From contig NZ_CP040272.1 of assembly GCF_013393905.1 (NCBI RefSeq), positions 7,759,501 through 7,823,500 of the forward strand: 64,000 nt of DNA. Reading direction: 5' to 3'. The position numbers were made by a program, and so were the translations under genes. Each line of letters starts with the position of its first letter. Within the stretch, counting starts at the first letter, position 1. The notes beneath the pieces are model-generated. The model saw only the letters and a program-made list of their open reading frames with translations, made no database searches and had not been told where the DNA came from. Positions 1 to 8,929 of this stretch are shown here, piece by piece. This stretch comes from Nostoc sp. C052 (GTDB lineage Bacteria; Cyanobacteriota; Cyanobacteriia; Cyanobacteriales; Nostocaceae).

Positions 1-595
1 CTGTTGGTTCCCGGCTGCCTCTGGTTATCTGTTCATAGGGTGCAAACCCATGATTACCCGCATTTCCTGTTGAACTCAAAGTTTTAGGCAAGAGTTCTTT
101 GGCAATGCCAAAGTCAATCAGAACCGCTTTGCCATTACTCCGCAACATGATGTTTCCAGGGTGGGCATCTCTGTGTACTAGCCCTGCTTGATGCACCACC
201 ACTAAAGCTTCGCCAATCTGGCGGATACAGGGAACAATTTCTGCTTCTGGTAACGCCCCTCTGCGTCTTACTGCCTCAAACAAATTTTCTCCTGGTACAA
301 AATCCATCACCAAACAGTGGATAGCACCTTCTCGAAACAAATCAATCACTCCCACAATGTGAGGATGGGGGTCTTTTGATAAGCGTGCGAGTATCCGCCC
401 TTCTTGGATAAATCTTTCTATGTACTTTTCATATTCCGGGTCGTGGCTGAGGTATTCATTAGGTGTCTTAATTACAACTGTCTGGTTTAGTTCAATATGC
501 AATGCCTTATAAGTAATCCCGAATCCCCCCTGTCCCAAGACTTGTTCAATTACGTATTTGCCACCTTGCAATTGTTGTCTTGCTATCCAGGGCAT
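1..595 (-). CDS. Serine/threonine protein kinase, C-terminal part beyond window edge
   Basis: Hanks-type kinase starting at the ATG at 595 and running off the left edge, so only the first 198 codons are visible. I translated it directly. It has the glycine-rich loop (LGQGGFGITY, about residues 20-29), the VVIK lysine, the catalytic loop HRDAHPGN, the DFG motif (LIDFGIAK) and the start of the activation segment ending in FAPYEQ. The catalytic-loop lysine of most kinases (HRDxKxxN) is histidine here, as in the next gene. The N terminus (MPWIARQQLQGGKY) closely resembles that of the kinase at 736-1749 (MAWVAGDRLQGGKY), so the two are probably tandem paralogues. The substrate is unknown. Any C-terminal sensor or membrane domain lies outside the window. 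Confidence 0.9.
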   Translation of the reverse strand, partial: MPWIARQQLQGGKYVIEQVLGQGGFGITYKALHIELNQTVVIKTPNEYLSHDPEYEKYIERFIQEGRILARLSKDPHPHIVGVIDLFREGAIHCLVMDFVPGENLFEAVRRRGALPEAEIVPCIRQIGEALVVVHQAGLVHRDAHPGNIMLRSNGKAVLIDFGIAKELLPKTLSSTGNAGNHGFAPYEQITRGSREPT

Positions 596-605
596 AAATA
601 CCTCT

Positions 606-634
606 AAATAATTCGTAATTCGTAATTCGTAATT
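606..634. repeat. Short tandem repeat between the kinases
   Basis: Tandem copies of AATTCGT/AATTCGTA-type units lie between the two kinase genes. The same motif recurs at 14653-14681 and near 52222. This is the class of short tandemly repeated sequences common in heterocystous cyanobacteria. Confidence 0.7.
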
Positions 635-735
635 AAGGCACGCTCAACAATATATGAGACAATCTCTTTAGACAATTGGGCATAAGTCAAAATCGTTACT
701 TTAATATCAACACCCTGATGAAAGTTTACCTAAAT

Positions 736-1749
736 CTACGGTGTTTTGCTAGATGACGGACTGGGAGAGTGTGACGGTGAGTTGGAAGATGAAGATGTGA
801 TAATAGGAATCAAAGCAGCAATGCCTGAGAGTAAGGCTCCTATAGCTGCGATCGCAGCTATAACATGTGTCCAATTGATTGGGTTGGGTTGAGGGGGTAC
901 ATTTGGCACAAGCTGAGGAGTTTCCCCTATTAACCCCAATAAATCAAGCCACTCTCGCATTGATTGAGGACGCTGTTTAGGATCTAGCTGCATACCTGCT
1001 AAAATTGCTCGATTGACGCGAGGGCTGATTTGATCGTTGAATTCTTTAGGAGATACTAAATGCTCGCCATCCACTTTGCGCTTTACTGCATCAACAGGTA
1101 TTCTTCCTGTCAAAAGTCTATACAGAGTAGCTGCTAGTGAATAAATATCGCTATATGCACGAGTTATAGTACCTTTTGCATAAAGCTCAGGAGGCGTAAA
1201 TCCATCAGAAGTTTCCTTAGTTCGGCTTGTGGTTAAAATATGGTCAAAATCCAAAGCTAAACCAAAATCAATTAGTACCGCTTCTAGCTGTCCCTCTCGC
1301 TTCCGCAACAAGATATTTCCTGGATGCACATCTCGATGAATTAGTTCATTTTCATGTACAACTATCAGTGCTTCCCCAATTTGCTGGATGTAACGTAATG
1401 CTTCTGGTTCTGAAAGTGTTGGTGGACGCAGGTCAGCCAAACTCACTTCATTTACATATTCCATTAACAAACACAAACAGTCTGCTTCTTCAAAGGAGTC
1501 TACGACCTCCACAATATACTTATGCTTACACTTTTGCAGCTTTAAAGCCTCCCGCAAAAACATTGTCTTTAGCCGTTCGCGCTCTAACTGGTTAAGGGAA
1601 TTTAGCAAGTCATCATTTAAGGTTTTAATGACAAAGCGATCGCCATTCCTATTTCTTACCAAATAGGTAATGCCAAAGCGTCCTCTTCCCAACTCTTTTT
1701 CAATGGTGTACTTTCCACCTTGCAAGCGATCGCCAGCTACCCAAGCCAT
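736..1749 (-). CDS. Serine/threonine protein kinase with C-terminal membrane anchor
   Basis: Hanks-type kinase. I chose the ATG at 1749 rather than the upstream one at 1803, because the protein then starts MAWVAGDRLQGG, matching the neighbouring kinase. Visible motifs are the glycine loop LGRGRFGITY, VIK lysine, HRDVHPGN catalytic loop, DFGLA and the GFTPPELY segment. After the kinase domain (about residues 10-280) comes a Pro-rich linker, one hydrophobic segment (HVIAAIAAIGALLSGIAALI) and a short Ser/Pro-rich tail that ends the protein. It is probably a membrane-anchored kinase with the catalytic domain in the cytoplasm. It lies just upstream of the partial kinase on the same strand (140 bp gap holding a TAATTCG-type tandem repeat). 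Specificity cannot be read from sequence. Confidence 0.9.
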   Translation of the reverse strand: MAWVAGDRLQGGKYTIEKELGRGRFGITYLVRNRNGDRFVIKTLNDDLLNSLNQLERERLKTMFLREALKLQKCKHKYIVEVVDSFEEADCLCLLMEYVNEVSLADLRPPTLSEPEALRYIQQIGEALIVVHENELIHRDVHPGNILLRKREGQLEAVLIDFGLALDFDHILTTSRTKETSDGFTPPELYAKGTITRAYSDIYSLAATLYRLLTGRIPVDAVKRKVDGEHLVSPKEFNDQISPRVNRAILAGMQLDPKQRPQSMREWLDLLGLIGETPQLVPNVPPQPNPINWTHVIAAIAAIGALLSGIAALIPIITSSSSNSPSHSPSPSSSKTP

Positions 1750-1886
1750 CTTTGCAACTCCCAATATATTTGTATTAATTTTCACACAATTGAATCTTGA
1801 CAAGCTAAGTTAGCTTTGAGAAGGAGAGCGATGTCTACGATGGGCTACGCCTACGCTTTTTTCTCTCACACCCTAAAATTGCTAAA

Positions 1887-2267
1887 GTGAATTTGATTGC
1901 ATTAGAATTTGTTTCTGGGGATGGTAGTGAGGAGCGAGAAAAAACTCCGTGGAAGGGGAAATTTTGGATTTATGAGCAAGTGATTCGTCCTCCCTTCTAC
2001 GGCATTTATGAAGTGAATAAAGCCAGTGTGGAAGTTTATGAATTAATTGGTGGACAATATCAGTTATTAACAGCAAATGAACGTGGGCATTGTCCCATAC
2101 ATCCTTTGGGAGTTGAGTTAGGGATTTGGCAAGGACAATATTATAATATGGAATTACCTTGGTTGCGTTGGTGGGATTTGCAAGGTAATTTATTGTTGAC
2201 TGGTGAAGAAAGAGCCGATCGCTTGACTGCTCAATTGCGATCACTCGGCGTTGAACCAGAAGCCTAG
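1887..2267 (+). pseudogene. Truncated Uma2-family (DUF820) protein, C-terminal half only
   Basis: The 126-residue frame matches the C-terminal half of cyanobacterial Uma2/DUF820 proteins (PD-(D/E)XK nuclease-like fold): a segment with EFVSGDGSEER, then IYEVNKASVEVYEL and the ending LPWLRWWDLQGNLLLTGEERA. Family members are usually about 190-250 residues, and the N-terminal third is missing. The only possible start here is a GTG at 1887. Immediately upstream (about 1828-1860) is a fragment of a dispersed repeat (GGGCTACGCCTACGC) and then the kinase promoter region, so no 5' part of the gene is present. I read it as a decayed remnant. A short expressed protein cannot be excluded. Confidence 0.65.
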
Positions 2268-3118
2268 ATTTTCGGATGAACTGGCCCCACATTTGCAATT
2301 TCATAGCCAGTGGGATAGCTGGGGATAAGAGAGTCAATATAAAAATTGGGGTGATTCCGAGGTGGGAATAACCGGATTAATTTGGCTCGGATTTTTAGTA
2401 GACTTACCATAGCCGATCGCAACAATGGCGAGGGATAGGGAAAACCAAAGGCATCGAGCATTGTCTCATCTAGTAAAGCGTAGATACCTGGTTTGATGGC
2501 AGAACGCATCCACGAAGGAAACCAACTCAAAAATAAATCGCGTGTAGCTTCCCCAACTCGGCAATTTGTATCTGAATAGCGAAATTTTTGGCGTTCGTAG
2601 TCCAGGTTATAGCGCTCCAATTCTTCGTAGGTTTCAGGGATATTCTGAATCTGCATTTGCTTACCTAATTCTCGCCAGAAGTAAAAAGACGCTAATTTTT
2701 CTTGTTCGCACATCAGCCGCCAACCAAACCGCACATTCCAACGGATAGGCTCAAAAATGAAGGTTGAAAGTACATATAAGAAATCACCGTTGTCAATCTT
2801 GAAGCGTCCGTGGAGTGTATTCATACGTTGCAGGGCTTCTTTGCCACGCGCGCTATCATAACCCCACTTAATCATCTCTCCAACAATTATTGACGTATCA
2901 TCATAGCGTTTTTGCGGACAATGGGTAAATTCTCCTGTCTGATTCAGCAATTTAGAAATACTAGGAACGCAATAAGTTCGCATCAAGGCAACTTCGAGCG
3001 ATCGCGTCATATCCCAAGGAAACTCATAGCCATTCATTAAGTGATAAATCCGGCAATGATCTTGCACTGGATCAAGTTGCTGAATTAGATGAAGGTTTTT
3101 ATAGCGATTGAAAAACAT
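2264..3118 (-). CDS. Oxygenase MpaB family (DUF2236) protein
   Basis: This 284-residue protein resembles the DUF2236/MpaB family, related to latex-clearing protein (Lcp) and fungal MpaB haem oxygenases. Supporting stretches are the N-terminal YEFPWDMTRSLEVALMRTY, QKRYDDTSIIVGEM, RMNTLHGRFKI with a candidate haem-ligand histidine, and a helical C-terminal half with FGFPYPSPLLR. There is no signal peptide. It begins 25 bp after the chpX stop codon on the same strand, so it may be the distal gene of the ndhF-ndhD-chpX transcript. The substrate is unknown. The link with CO2 uptake is positional only. Confidence 0.75.
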   Translation of the reverse strand: MFFNRYKNLHLIQQLDPVQDHCRIYHLMNGYEFPWDMTRSLEVALMRTYCVPSISKLLNQTGEFTHCPQKRYDDTSIIVGEMIKWGYDSARGKEALQRMNTLHGRFKIDNGDFLYVLSTFIFEPIRWNVRFGWRLMCEQEKLASFYFWRELGKQMQIQNIPETYEELERYNLDYERQKFRYSDTNCRVGEATRDLFLSWFPSWMRSAIKPGIYALLDETMLDAFGFPYPSPLLRSAMVSLLKIRAKLIRLFPPRNHPNFYIDSLIPSYPTGYEIANVGPVHPKI

Positions 3119-3143
3119 CTGAAATTTCTCTGTGTAAATTCAG

Positions 3144-4280
3144 TTATTTATTCACATCTAGCAACCGCGAAGTTTGTAACCGACTCATCCACTTCTCTAA
3201 ATAAACTCGATTAATTTTTTGCTCATTTGGATCTTTAGTATCCAAAGGATGAGGCATCAGTCCTAAAATGGTTGCTGTTGTCACGCAAAACATCGATTTT
3301 TGGAAACTCATGCAAATTTGTACCCGCAAATCATCTTCACCCCGGAGACTACGACGATAAATTTCGTGCAGATACTCTGGAAGATAATGACGCATATCCT
3401 GCATCAATAAAGTGGGAGGAATACCCGCGCCACCGATGGGCAAAGGATCGGCATACAATGCGCCATATTGAAATAGAGTTTGATCTGGGGGAATTTGATA
3501 TCCTTGGGCGTTGTATGAAACTGTACCGTGGAAAGGAGTTCCTCGGAAGAATACTGCTTCTACATAAGGGATGGCTGTATCTGCTAAGAAAGTCAAACCA
3601 ACGCTTTTGGGAATGATTTCATAAACTTCACCCCGAATTTTGACGGTGTAGGTAATTGGGTTTGATGCATTTGCCACTAACCCAGCTTTAATGTGTTCTA
3701 CAACTTGGGGAATCGATTTGATTTTGCCTTGATCGTAGAGGTCTGATAAGCTGAGGAAGATATCAGCCATGACTCGCCAAAATTGACCTAAACCTGTGTA
3801 GTAAGCAGAGACGCGCAAGTGTTCTGTTAAGAAATCTGGAAACAGTTGGTTGATACCCGGAATGAAGGGATTATTTTTAAATTTTGCGGCAATAACGGCT
3901 TGCGCTCTTTCTTGAAATTCTGTTGTATTTAAATACGTATCTAGTCCGCCGCCACCGTGCCACATCATGGCTTTCATGCAATACTCGGCATATTCAAAAT
4001 TAATTCGGTTATGCCACCAGTGACGGAGTAATTTCTGGAAAGAAACCTCTCCATTAAAGTATTTAAAAAATGGAAAAAATACTAAAAACTGATGCTCGGC
4101 AATGTAGTTAAGATTTTTTGAGTAGGCATCTAAAACTACGCCATAGCTTTTAAGAATACCAACAACTTCTAGTACATTTTCTGGACTATCGGGGAGTAAT
4201 GCATCTCCTTTTTGCAGACGTTCAATATACTCAGCTAAGGGATTGTGAGTTGCTTTTTTTTTAATAGTTACCATTACCAT
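3144..4280 (-). CDS. chpX: CO2 hydration protein ChpX/CupB
   Basis: This is the 378-residue cyanobacterial CO2-uptake protein (Cup/Chp family). It docks on specialised NDH-1 complexes at the thylakoid and is thought to convert CO2 to bicarbonate in an energised, one-way carbonic-anhydrase-like reaction. Family stretches include AEYIERLQKGDALLPD, FFKYFNGEVSFQKLLRHWWH, WHGGGGLDTYL, VEAVFFRGTPF and GGAGIPPTLLMQDMRH. The length and a compact N-terminal half fit the constitutive CupB (ChpX) type better than the longer low-CO2-induced CupA (ChpY). It is third after ndhF and ndhD in transcription order, with a 122 bp spacer holding tandem repeats. The ChpX/ChpY assignment should be confirmed by phylogeny. 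Confidence 0.85.
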   Translation of the reverse strand: MVMVTIKKKATHNPLAEYIERLQKGDALLPDSPENVLEVVGILKSYGVVLDAYSKNLNYIAEHQFLVFFPFFKYFNGEVSFQKLLRHWWHNRINFEYAEYCMKAMMWHGGGGLDTYLNTTEFQERAQAVIAAKFKNNPFIPGINQLFPDFLTEHLRVSAYYTGLGQFWRVMADIFLSLSDLYDQGKIKSIPQVVEHIKAGLVANASNPITYTVKIRGEVYEIIPKSVGLTFLADTAIPYVEAVFFRGTPFHGTVSYNAQGYQIPPDQTLFQYGALYADPLPIGGAGIPPTLLMQDMRHYLPEYLHEIYRRSLRGEDDLRVQICMSFQKSMFCVTTATILGLMPHPLDTKDPNEQKINRVYLEKWMSRLQTSRLLDVNK

Positions 4281-4402
4281 CTCTCCGAAAAGTTTAGGGA
4301 TTGGGCATTGGGCATTGAAAAGAGGCAGAGGGGCAGGGTGCGGGGGGCGGAGGGGAAAATTCTTCTCCCTTGCTCCCTGCTCCCTGCTCCCTTGCTTCTT
4401 CC
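4281..4402. repeat. Repeat-rich spacer between ndhD and chpX
   Basis: The spacer contains GGGCATT tandem units (about 4302-4318), a G-rich stretch, and CTCCCTG/TGCTCCC units (about 4369-4393). These are short tandem heptamer repeats like those elsewhere in the window. No gene is seen. Confidence 0.6.
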
Positions 4403-5908
4403 CTAATCCCTACTTCCCATTGCTTTATCCAAGGACACTGCTACTACTACATTTTGACTATTCACCATTGCTGTAATTGTTGGTTCAGTCCAGCGCACTA
4501 GCCAAGCAGGTTGAATGCCAAAAATCACAATTAGCACAGCTAAAATTACTGCTGGGATGCGATCGCTCCAATACACACGTGGTAAGTTGGTAACTTGTGC
4601 AGATAAGCGGCCAAAAAAGGCGCGGTTGACGAGTATTAAGAAGTAAACCGCTGTTAAACCAGTACCAAGCATACATAGCAAGGTTTGCACTGGAAAAACT
4701 GGAAAACTCCCGCGATAAACTACAAATTCGGAAATAAACCCTAGCATTCCCGGTATACCAGCGCTGGCCATGACTCCGACAATCATCAAGCTACCAATTA
4801 CCGGCATACCCCGTTCTGGGTTCAGCAATCCTTGGATGATTTCTAAATCTCGGCTTCCAGCTTTTTTATATACAACTCCCACCAGCAAAAACAGCATTGC
4901 GGAAATCAAGCCGTGGCTAATCATTTGCATTACAGCACCCAACACACTTAAAGGTGTAGCAGCAGCAGCGGCTAACAGCACATAACCCATGTGTCCAATG
5001 GAGCTGTATGCTACCATTTTTTTCATATCGGTTTGAGCGATGGCGCAGGATGAACCATACAGCACACTTACCACCGCCCAAGTGGCTAACCAGGGAGCCA
5101 GATAACTCCAAGCTTCTGGTAACAAGTTCATGCCAAATCGCAGTAAGCCATAAGTTCCCAATTTCAATAGCACTCCAGCCAATAGCACAGAAATCGGTGT
5201 GGAAGCTTCAACGTGAGCATCTGGCAACCAAGTATGGAAGGGAACCAAGGGAATTTTAATCCCAAAACCGATCAAAATTCCCGCTAGCAATAAAAGCTGT
5301 GTTGCTAGAGGTAAAGTTGTCGCGTTCAAGGTTGCTAGTGCAAAGTTAGAGGAACCACTCAGCCAAACCATGCCGAGGAAACTTGCTAAAATCAGAATTC
5401 CCGAAACGGCTGTATAAATCAGAAATTTAGTCGCCGCATAACCCCGCTTGGCGCCACCCCAAATAGCTATCAACAAATACAGCGGAATTAGTTCCAATTC
5501 GTAAAACAGGAAAAATAGCAGTAAATCCTGTGCCAGAAAGGCTCCTGTTACCCCAGCGCTTAATAATAGGATCAAAGAGTAATAAAATTTCGGACGCTGT
5601 AAGGATTCATCGCTGCTGTAGATGGCAATGGCAGTTAACAATCCATTCAAAACCAGCAATGGCAAAGATAAACCATCTATCCCAAGGTTATAATTCAATC
5701 CTAAAGCATCTATCCAAGGGATAGATTCAGCAAACTGTTGAGTAATTTCCCCTGGATGAAACTGAATTGCTAGTACGATTGTCCATAAGAAAGCGATACT
5801 GGCAAAGACCAAAGCCACCCCACGGGCGAATTTCCCACTGATGCCAGAGGGCGAGAAACCAATTAAAGCTGCACCGATTAACGGCACTAGAATTAAAACA
5901 CTAAGCAT
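4403..5908 (-). CDS. ndhD4: NAD(P)H-quinone oxidoreductase subunit NdhD (NdhD4-type)
   Basis: Membrane-arm proton-pumping subunit of NDH-1, homologous to NuoM (Proton_antipo_M family). The protein is 501 residues with about 14 predicted membrane helices. Family stretches include ELELIPLYLLIAIWGG (with the conserved pumping glutamate), PLVPFHTWLPDAHVEAST, LLAGVLLKLGTYGLLRF, and MKKMVAYSSIGHMGYVLL. It lies between ndhF and the CO2 hydration gene, so it belongs to the CO2-uptake form of NDH-1 (NDH-1MS/MS') rather than the respiratory complex. The D4 designation follows the ChpX-type partner and the location beside the ccm operon and is provisional. Confidence 0.9.
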   Translation of the reverse strand: MLSVLILVPLIGAALIGFSPSGISGKFARGVALVFASIAFLWTIVLAIQFHPGEITQQFAESIPWIDALGLNYNLGIDGLSLPLLVLNGLLTAIAIYSSDESLQRPKFYYSLILLLSAGVTGAFLAQDLLLFFLFYELELIPLYLLIAIWGGAKRGYAATKFLIYTAVSGILILASFLGMVWLSGSSNFALATLNATTLPLATQLLLLAGILIGFGIKIPLVPFHTWLPDAHVEASTPISVLLAGVLLKLGTYGLLRFGMNLLPEAWSYLAPWLATWAVVSVLYGSSCAIAQTDMKKMVAYSSIGHMGYVLLAAAAATPLSVLGAVMQMISHGLISAMLFLLVGVVYKKAGSRDLEIIQGLLNPERGMPVIGSLMIVGVMASAGIPGMLGFISEFVVYRGSFPVFPVQTLLCMLGTGLTAVYFLILVNRAFFGRLSAQVTNLPRVYWSDRIPAVILAVLIVIFGIQPAWLVRWTEPTITAMVNSQNVVVAVSLDKAMGSRD

Positions 5909-5921
5909 AAGTTAGGTATGG

Positions 5922-6006
5922 AATGGGGACTGGGGACTGGGGACTGGGAAAAAACTCTTACCCAATCACAAATGACAAATGACCAATGACCAATGACCAA
6001 TGACAA
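5922..6006. repeat. Tandem heptamer repeats between ndhF and ndhD
   Basis: Two runs are visible: GGGGACT units at about 5924-5949 and AATGACC/AATGACA units at about 5966-6006. They are direct tandem heptamers in the 103 bp spacer of the ndhF-ndhD transcript. Confidence 0.8.
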
Positions 6007-6011
6007 TATCT

Positions 6012-7868
6012 TTAAAAAGGCAATTTATCTAGTAAACCCAACGACCAGCTGATGAAAAAACCCAGGACGCTGACGACTGCTAGTATGGTCAACATATAGC
6101 CCTGAGATTGTCCAGAAATGCTGTACTTTAAAGTTTGTCCGCCGAAAATTGTTGCAAACCCAACCAAGTTTACAAAACCATCAACCAAGTAGCGATCGCT
6201 CCAAGCAGAAATTTTAGATAACAGTGCGACTGCGCTTACCACCGTTACAAGATAAACTCGGTCAATATAAAAATCATAACCTAACAAGTCTTGCACAAAT
6301 CTCCACGCCAAGATTCTCGATCGTGACCAAGCTTTGTGCAGATGAACTGTACACCCTACACCTACTCCCACCAAGGTAGAACCAAATAACGCTAACGCCA
6401 CATACCAATTAATACTTTCCCAATCGGGTAGCAAGTACCATTGCTGTAACATTAGAGGTAAAAGCAGAGTTAGCACTGTCAGAATCACCATTGGTAGGGC
6501 CATTTGCCAACCAACTTCTGGGGTACGACGGGTCTTTTGTTGCGGTTTACCCCAAAAGACTAATCTAAATACTCTGGTGAGGTTTAATGCTGTTAAACCA
6601 TTAACTAATATTAAAACCCCAATTACCCAAGGGCTAATACTTACGAAACCGTCAGCCCATGCTAACATTGCCCAAAAACTTCCTAATGGTAGTAGTGTTA
6701 CCATCCCAGCGGAACCGACCACAAAGGCAGTGGTAGTAGCTGGCATTCGTGACCACAAACCGCCCATTTCTGTTAAGTCTTGGCTTTGGGTAGTCAAGAT
6801 GACTGAACCAGAACTCATAAATAATAATGCTTTGGCGATCGCATGAGTTAACAACAACATCAAGGCTACACCCCCTTGCTGCAACCCTACCGCCAAAAAC
6901 ACTAAGCCCATGTATGCACTGGTGGAATGAGATAGCGATCGCTTAATGTCAATTTGAGCTATAGATACTAATGTGGCTCCAATCGCCGTCACCGTACCCA
7001 TCACTACCAAGGCATTTAAGGCAACTGGCGATAGGGCTAACAATGGTTGAAATTTATACAGTAAATAAGCACCACCAGCTACTACCAACGAATTTCGCAT
7101 TACCGAAGCGGGGTTTGGCCCTTCCATTGCCTCATCTAACCACAGGTGCAGGGGAAATTGGGCACATTTACCAGCAGGCCCAGCAATTAACGCCAACCCT
7201 AGCAATGTCGATGTCATTGGGCTTAAATTAGCTGTTTGCGCCCATTCATATAAATCCGAAAAATTCAAACTCCCGGCTAAGGTAGAAAGTGTTACCACAG
7301 CCATTAGCAGCAACAAGTCTCCCACCCGTTTAGTCCAAAACGCATCCCGCGCCGCTGTCACTACTAACGGTTGAGCATACCAGAATCCCACCAGCAAGTA
7401 AGTCGAAAGGGTCAACACTTCCAAAAGGGCATAGCTGAGAAACAAAGAATCACTGATTGCTAGGCTAGTCAACGCTGCTTCAAAAAATCCCAGCAGCGCA
7501 AAAAAACGCGCCAACGACCAGTCTTTTTCCATATAACCCAGAGCGTAAACTTGTGCCAGTAAGCTTAACCCTGTAATTAAAACTGTTGCCCCAATACTAA
7601 CTGGTGACAGTTCCAAGGCAAAAGATAAGTCTAAATCCGCAACTTTGAACCAATTCACCAGTAAAGTTTCTGGTTCTCTATACCAGATACTTTTAAACAC
7701 AAACAGGCTATGGATAAAAGCTAAAACGGTTGTCAACAAATTGATATATGCCGCAGGTCTTGGCCCTGTTCGCTGAATTATTCCTATTCCCCACGGCAAG
7801 GTCAAAATTGCGCCCAATAAGCTATAAAAAGGCACAAACCAACTTGTTGAAAATAGAAATTGATCCAT
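6012..7868 (-). CDS. ndhF4: NAD(P)H-quinone oxidoreductase subunit NdhF (NdhF4-type)
   Basis: Membrane subunit homologous to NuoL (618 residues). It has the N-terminal Proton_antipo_N region and the central proton-translocating helices, with FPLHLWLDEAMEGPNPASVM replacing the respiratory form's LPDAMEGPTPVSAL, plus IKRSLSHSTSAYMGLVFLAVG. A C-terminal extension (about residues 480-618) would include the lateral helix. It is first in the ndhF-ndhD-chpX block and starts at the ATG at 7868. It is divergent from the carboxysome operon across a 658 bp shared regulatory region. NdhF3/F4-type subunits replace NdhF1 in CO2-uptake complexes. The exact subtype is inferred from context. Confidence 0.9.
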   Translation of the reverse strand: MDQFLFSTSWFVPFYSLLGAILTLPWGIGIIQRTGPRPAAYINLLTTVLAFIHSLFVFKSIWYREPETLLVNWFKVADLDLSFALELSPVSIGATVLITGLSLLAQVYALGYMEKDWSLARFFALLGFFEAALTSLAISDSLFLSYALLEVLTLSTYLLVGFWYAQPLVVTAARDAFWTKRVGDLLLLMAVVTLSTLAGSLNFSDLYEWAQTANLSPMTSTLLGLALIAGPAGKCAQFPLHLWLDEAMEGPNPASVMRNSLVVAGGAYLLYKFQPLLALSPVALNALVVMGTVTAIGATLVSIAQIDIKRSLSHSTSAYMGLVFLAVGLQQGGVALMLLLTHAIAKALLFMSSGSVILTTQSQDLTEMGGLWSRMPATTTAFVVGSAGMVTLLPLGSFWAMLAWADGFVSISPWVIGVLILVNGLTALNLTRVFRLVFWGKPQQKTRRTPEVGWQMALPMVILTVLTLLLPLMLQQWYLLPDWESINWYVALALFGSTLVGVGVGCTVHLHKAWSRSRILAWRFVQDLLGYDFYIDRVYLVTVVSAVALLSKISAWSDRYLVDGFVNLVGFATIFGGQTLKYSISGQSQGYMLTILAVVSVLGFFISWSLGLLDKLPF

Positions 7869-8526
7869 TTAAATTTTCCTTGACGAATCAGCCTTGATTT
7901 AAAAAAAGCTCTAAAATAATTATTTATTTAATAAAATCAATTTACCAAAATACCGATGTTTTTTTAATATTGTTTCAGCTACATTCTGGCGAGTACTTTT
8001 ACCTAGCTTTACCCTATTTAACATAAGTAAAATATAACTTTACATAAGCAAAAGCATTTACTTGCCTTAACATCACTGACCTTTTTACATTTATATTTCG
8101 ACTTTAAGCAAAGTACTTTATACAATATATTTGAAAAAGTTATATATTTTTCACCTAGTCATTGTAGATGTAGCAATCTTTAACAAAAGATAGATACAGC
8201 AAAAGTTACAGCCGATGTTTGTCCCTCGACAGATCGGATTAGCCTTGGTTATGAATGTCGTTTTGTCAATGTAATAAAGAAATTATAAAGCATAAGTGGC
8301 CTCTCTAGGAATCAGTGAACTTTAATCGTCTAGAAGGACAGATAACTTTTTGTTAAGTTTTTTAAAACTTTCTTATCATAAACTATTATAGTAATTTATA
8401 TTGCCAGGGACGCCAAGCTTTCCTATGCTTAATTTGGAAGTGTTTTCTTAGCTATAAGATAAACCTCTCCCCGTCAAAAATTTCAAACAACAGTACCGAT
8501 CTGATTCATTTTGTAGGAGTTCTGCG
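7869..8526. promoter_or_regulatory. Shared divergent promoter region, ndhF4 / ccm operon
   Basis: This AT-rich 658 bp region holds no ORF. It must carry promoters for ndhF (leftward) and ccmK2 (rightward). At 8353-8365 there is TTA-N7-TAA, the spacing described for CmpR sites. It is a weak prediction because such matches are frequent in AT-rich DNA. Short repeated ACATAAG/AAGTAAA-type words occur at about 8022-8060. A clear Shine-Dalgarno (TAGGAG, about 8513-8518) precedes ccmK2. Confidence 0.5.
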
Positions 8527-8835
8527 ATGCCAATTGCAGTTGGGATGATTGAAACGAAAGGCTTTCCAGCAGTTGTAGAAGCTGCTGATGCGATGGTGAA
8601 AGCCGCCCGTGTCACTTTAGTGGGCTATGAAAAAATTGGTAGCGCTCGTGTCACCGTCATAGTTAGGGGAGATGTATCGGAAGTTCAAGCTTCTGTAGCA
8701 GCTGGGGTTGAAGCGGCGAAAAGAGTCTTCGGTGGTGAAGTGTTATCCACTCACATCATTGCTCGTCCTCACGAAAACCTGGAATACGTCTTGCCGATAC
8801 GTTACACAGAAGCGGTAGAACAATTCCGTACTTAA
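8527..8835 (+). CDS. ccmK2: Carboxysome shell protein CcmK2 (BMC hexamer)
   Basis: Single bacterial-microcompartment (Pfam BMC) domain spanning all 102 residues. It forms hexamers that tile the carboxysome facets. The pore loop KIGS is at residues 36-39, and the edge and interface stretches PAVVEAADAMVKAARV and HIIARPHENLEYVLPI are intact. The short C terminus ending FRT is CcmK2-like, compared with the longer tail of the next gene. It is first in the ccm operon, with a strong ribosome-binding site, and is followed by ccmK1 after 94 bp. Expression should rise under limiting inorganic carbon, as for other ccm operons. That is inference from family knowledge. Confidence 0.96.
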   Translation: MPIAVGMIETKGFPAVVEAADAMVKAARVTLVGYEKIGSARVTVIVRGDVSEVQASVAAGVEAAKRVFGGEVLSTHIIARPHENLEYVLPIRYTEAVEQFRT

Positions 8836-8929
8836 AAGCTGTTTAAACAAAGTAATTAACGCTCTTTACCTAATTGAGCATCACTTTTGTTGTCCAAGGC
8901 TAAAAACAATAAAAAAGGGATTAAAACTA

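Noticed and set aside
1227..1595. 122-codon frame antisense to the kinase gene
   Set aside because: A shadow of the kinase coding region, with no own family features.
7920..7935. TTA..TAA dyad near the ndhF start as a second CmpR-type site
   Set aside because: Spacing is 6 rather than 7 or 8 and the area is nearly all A/T, so it is not distinguishable from chance.
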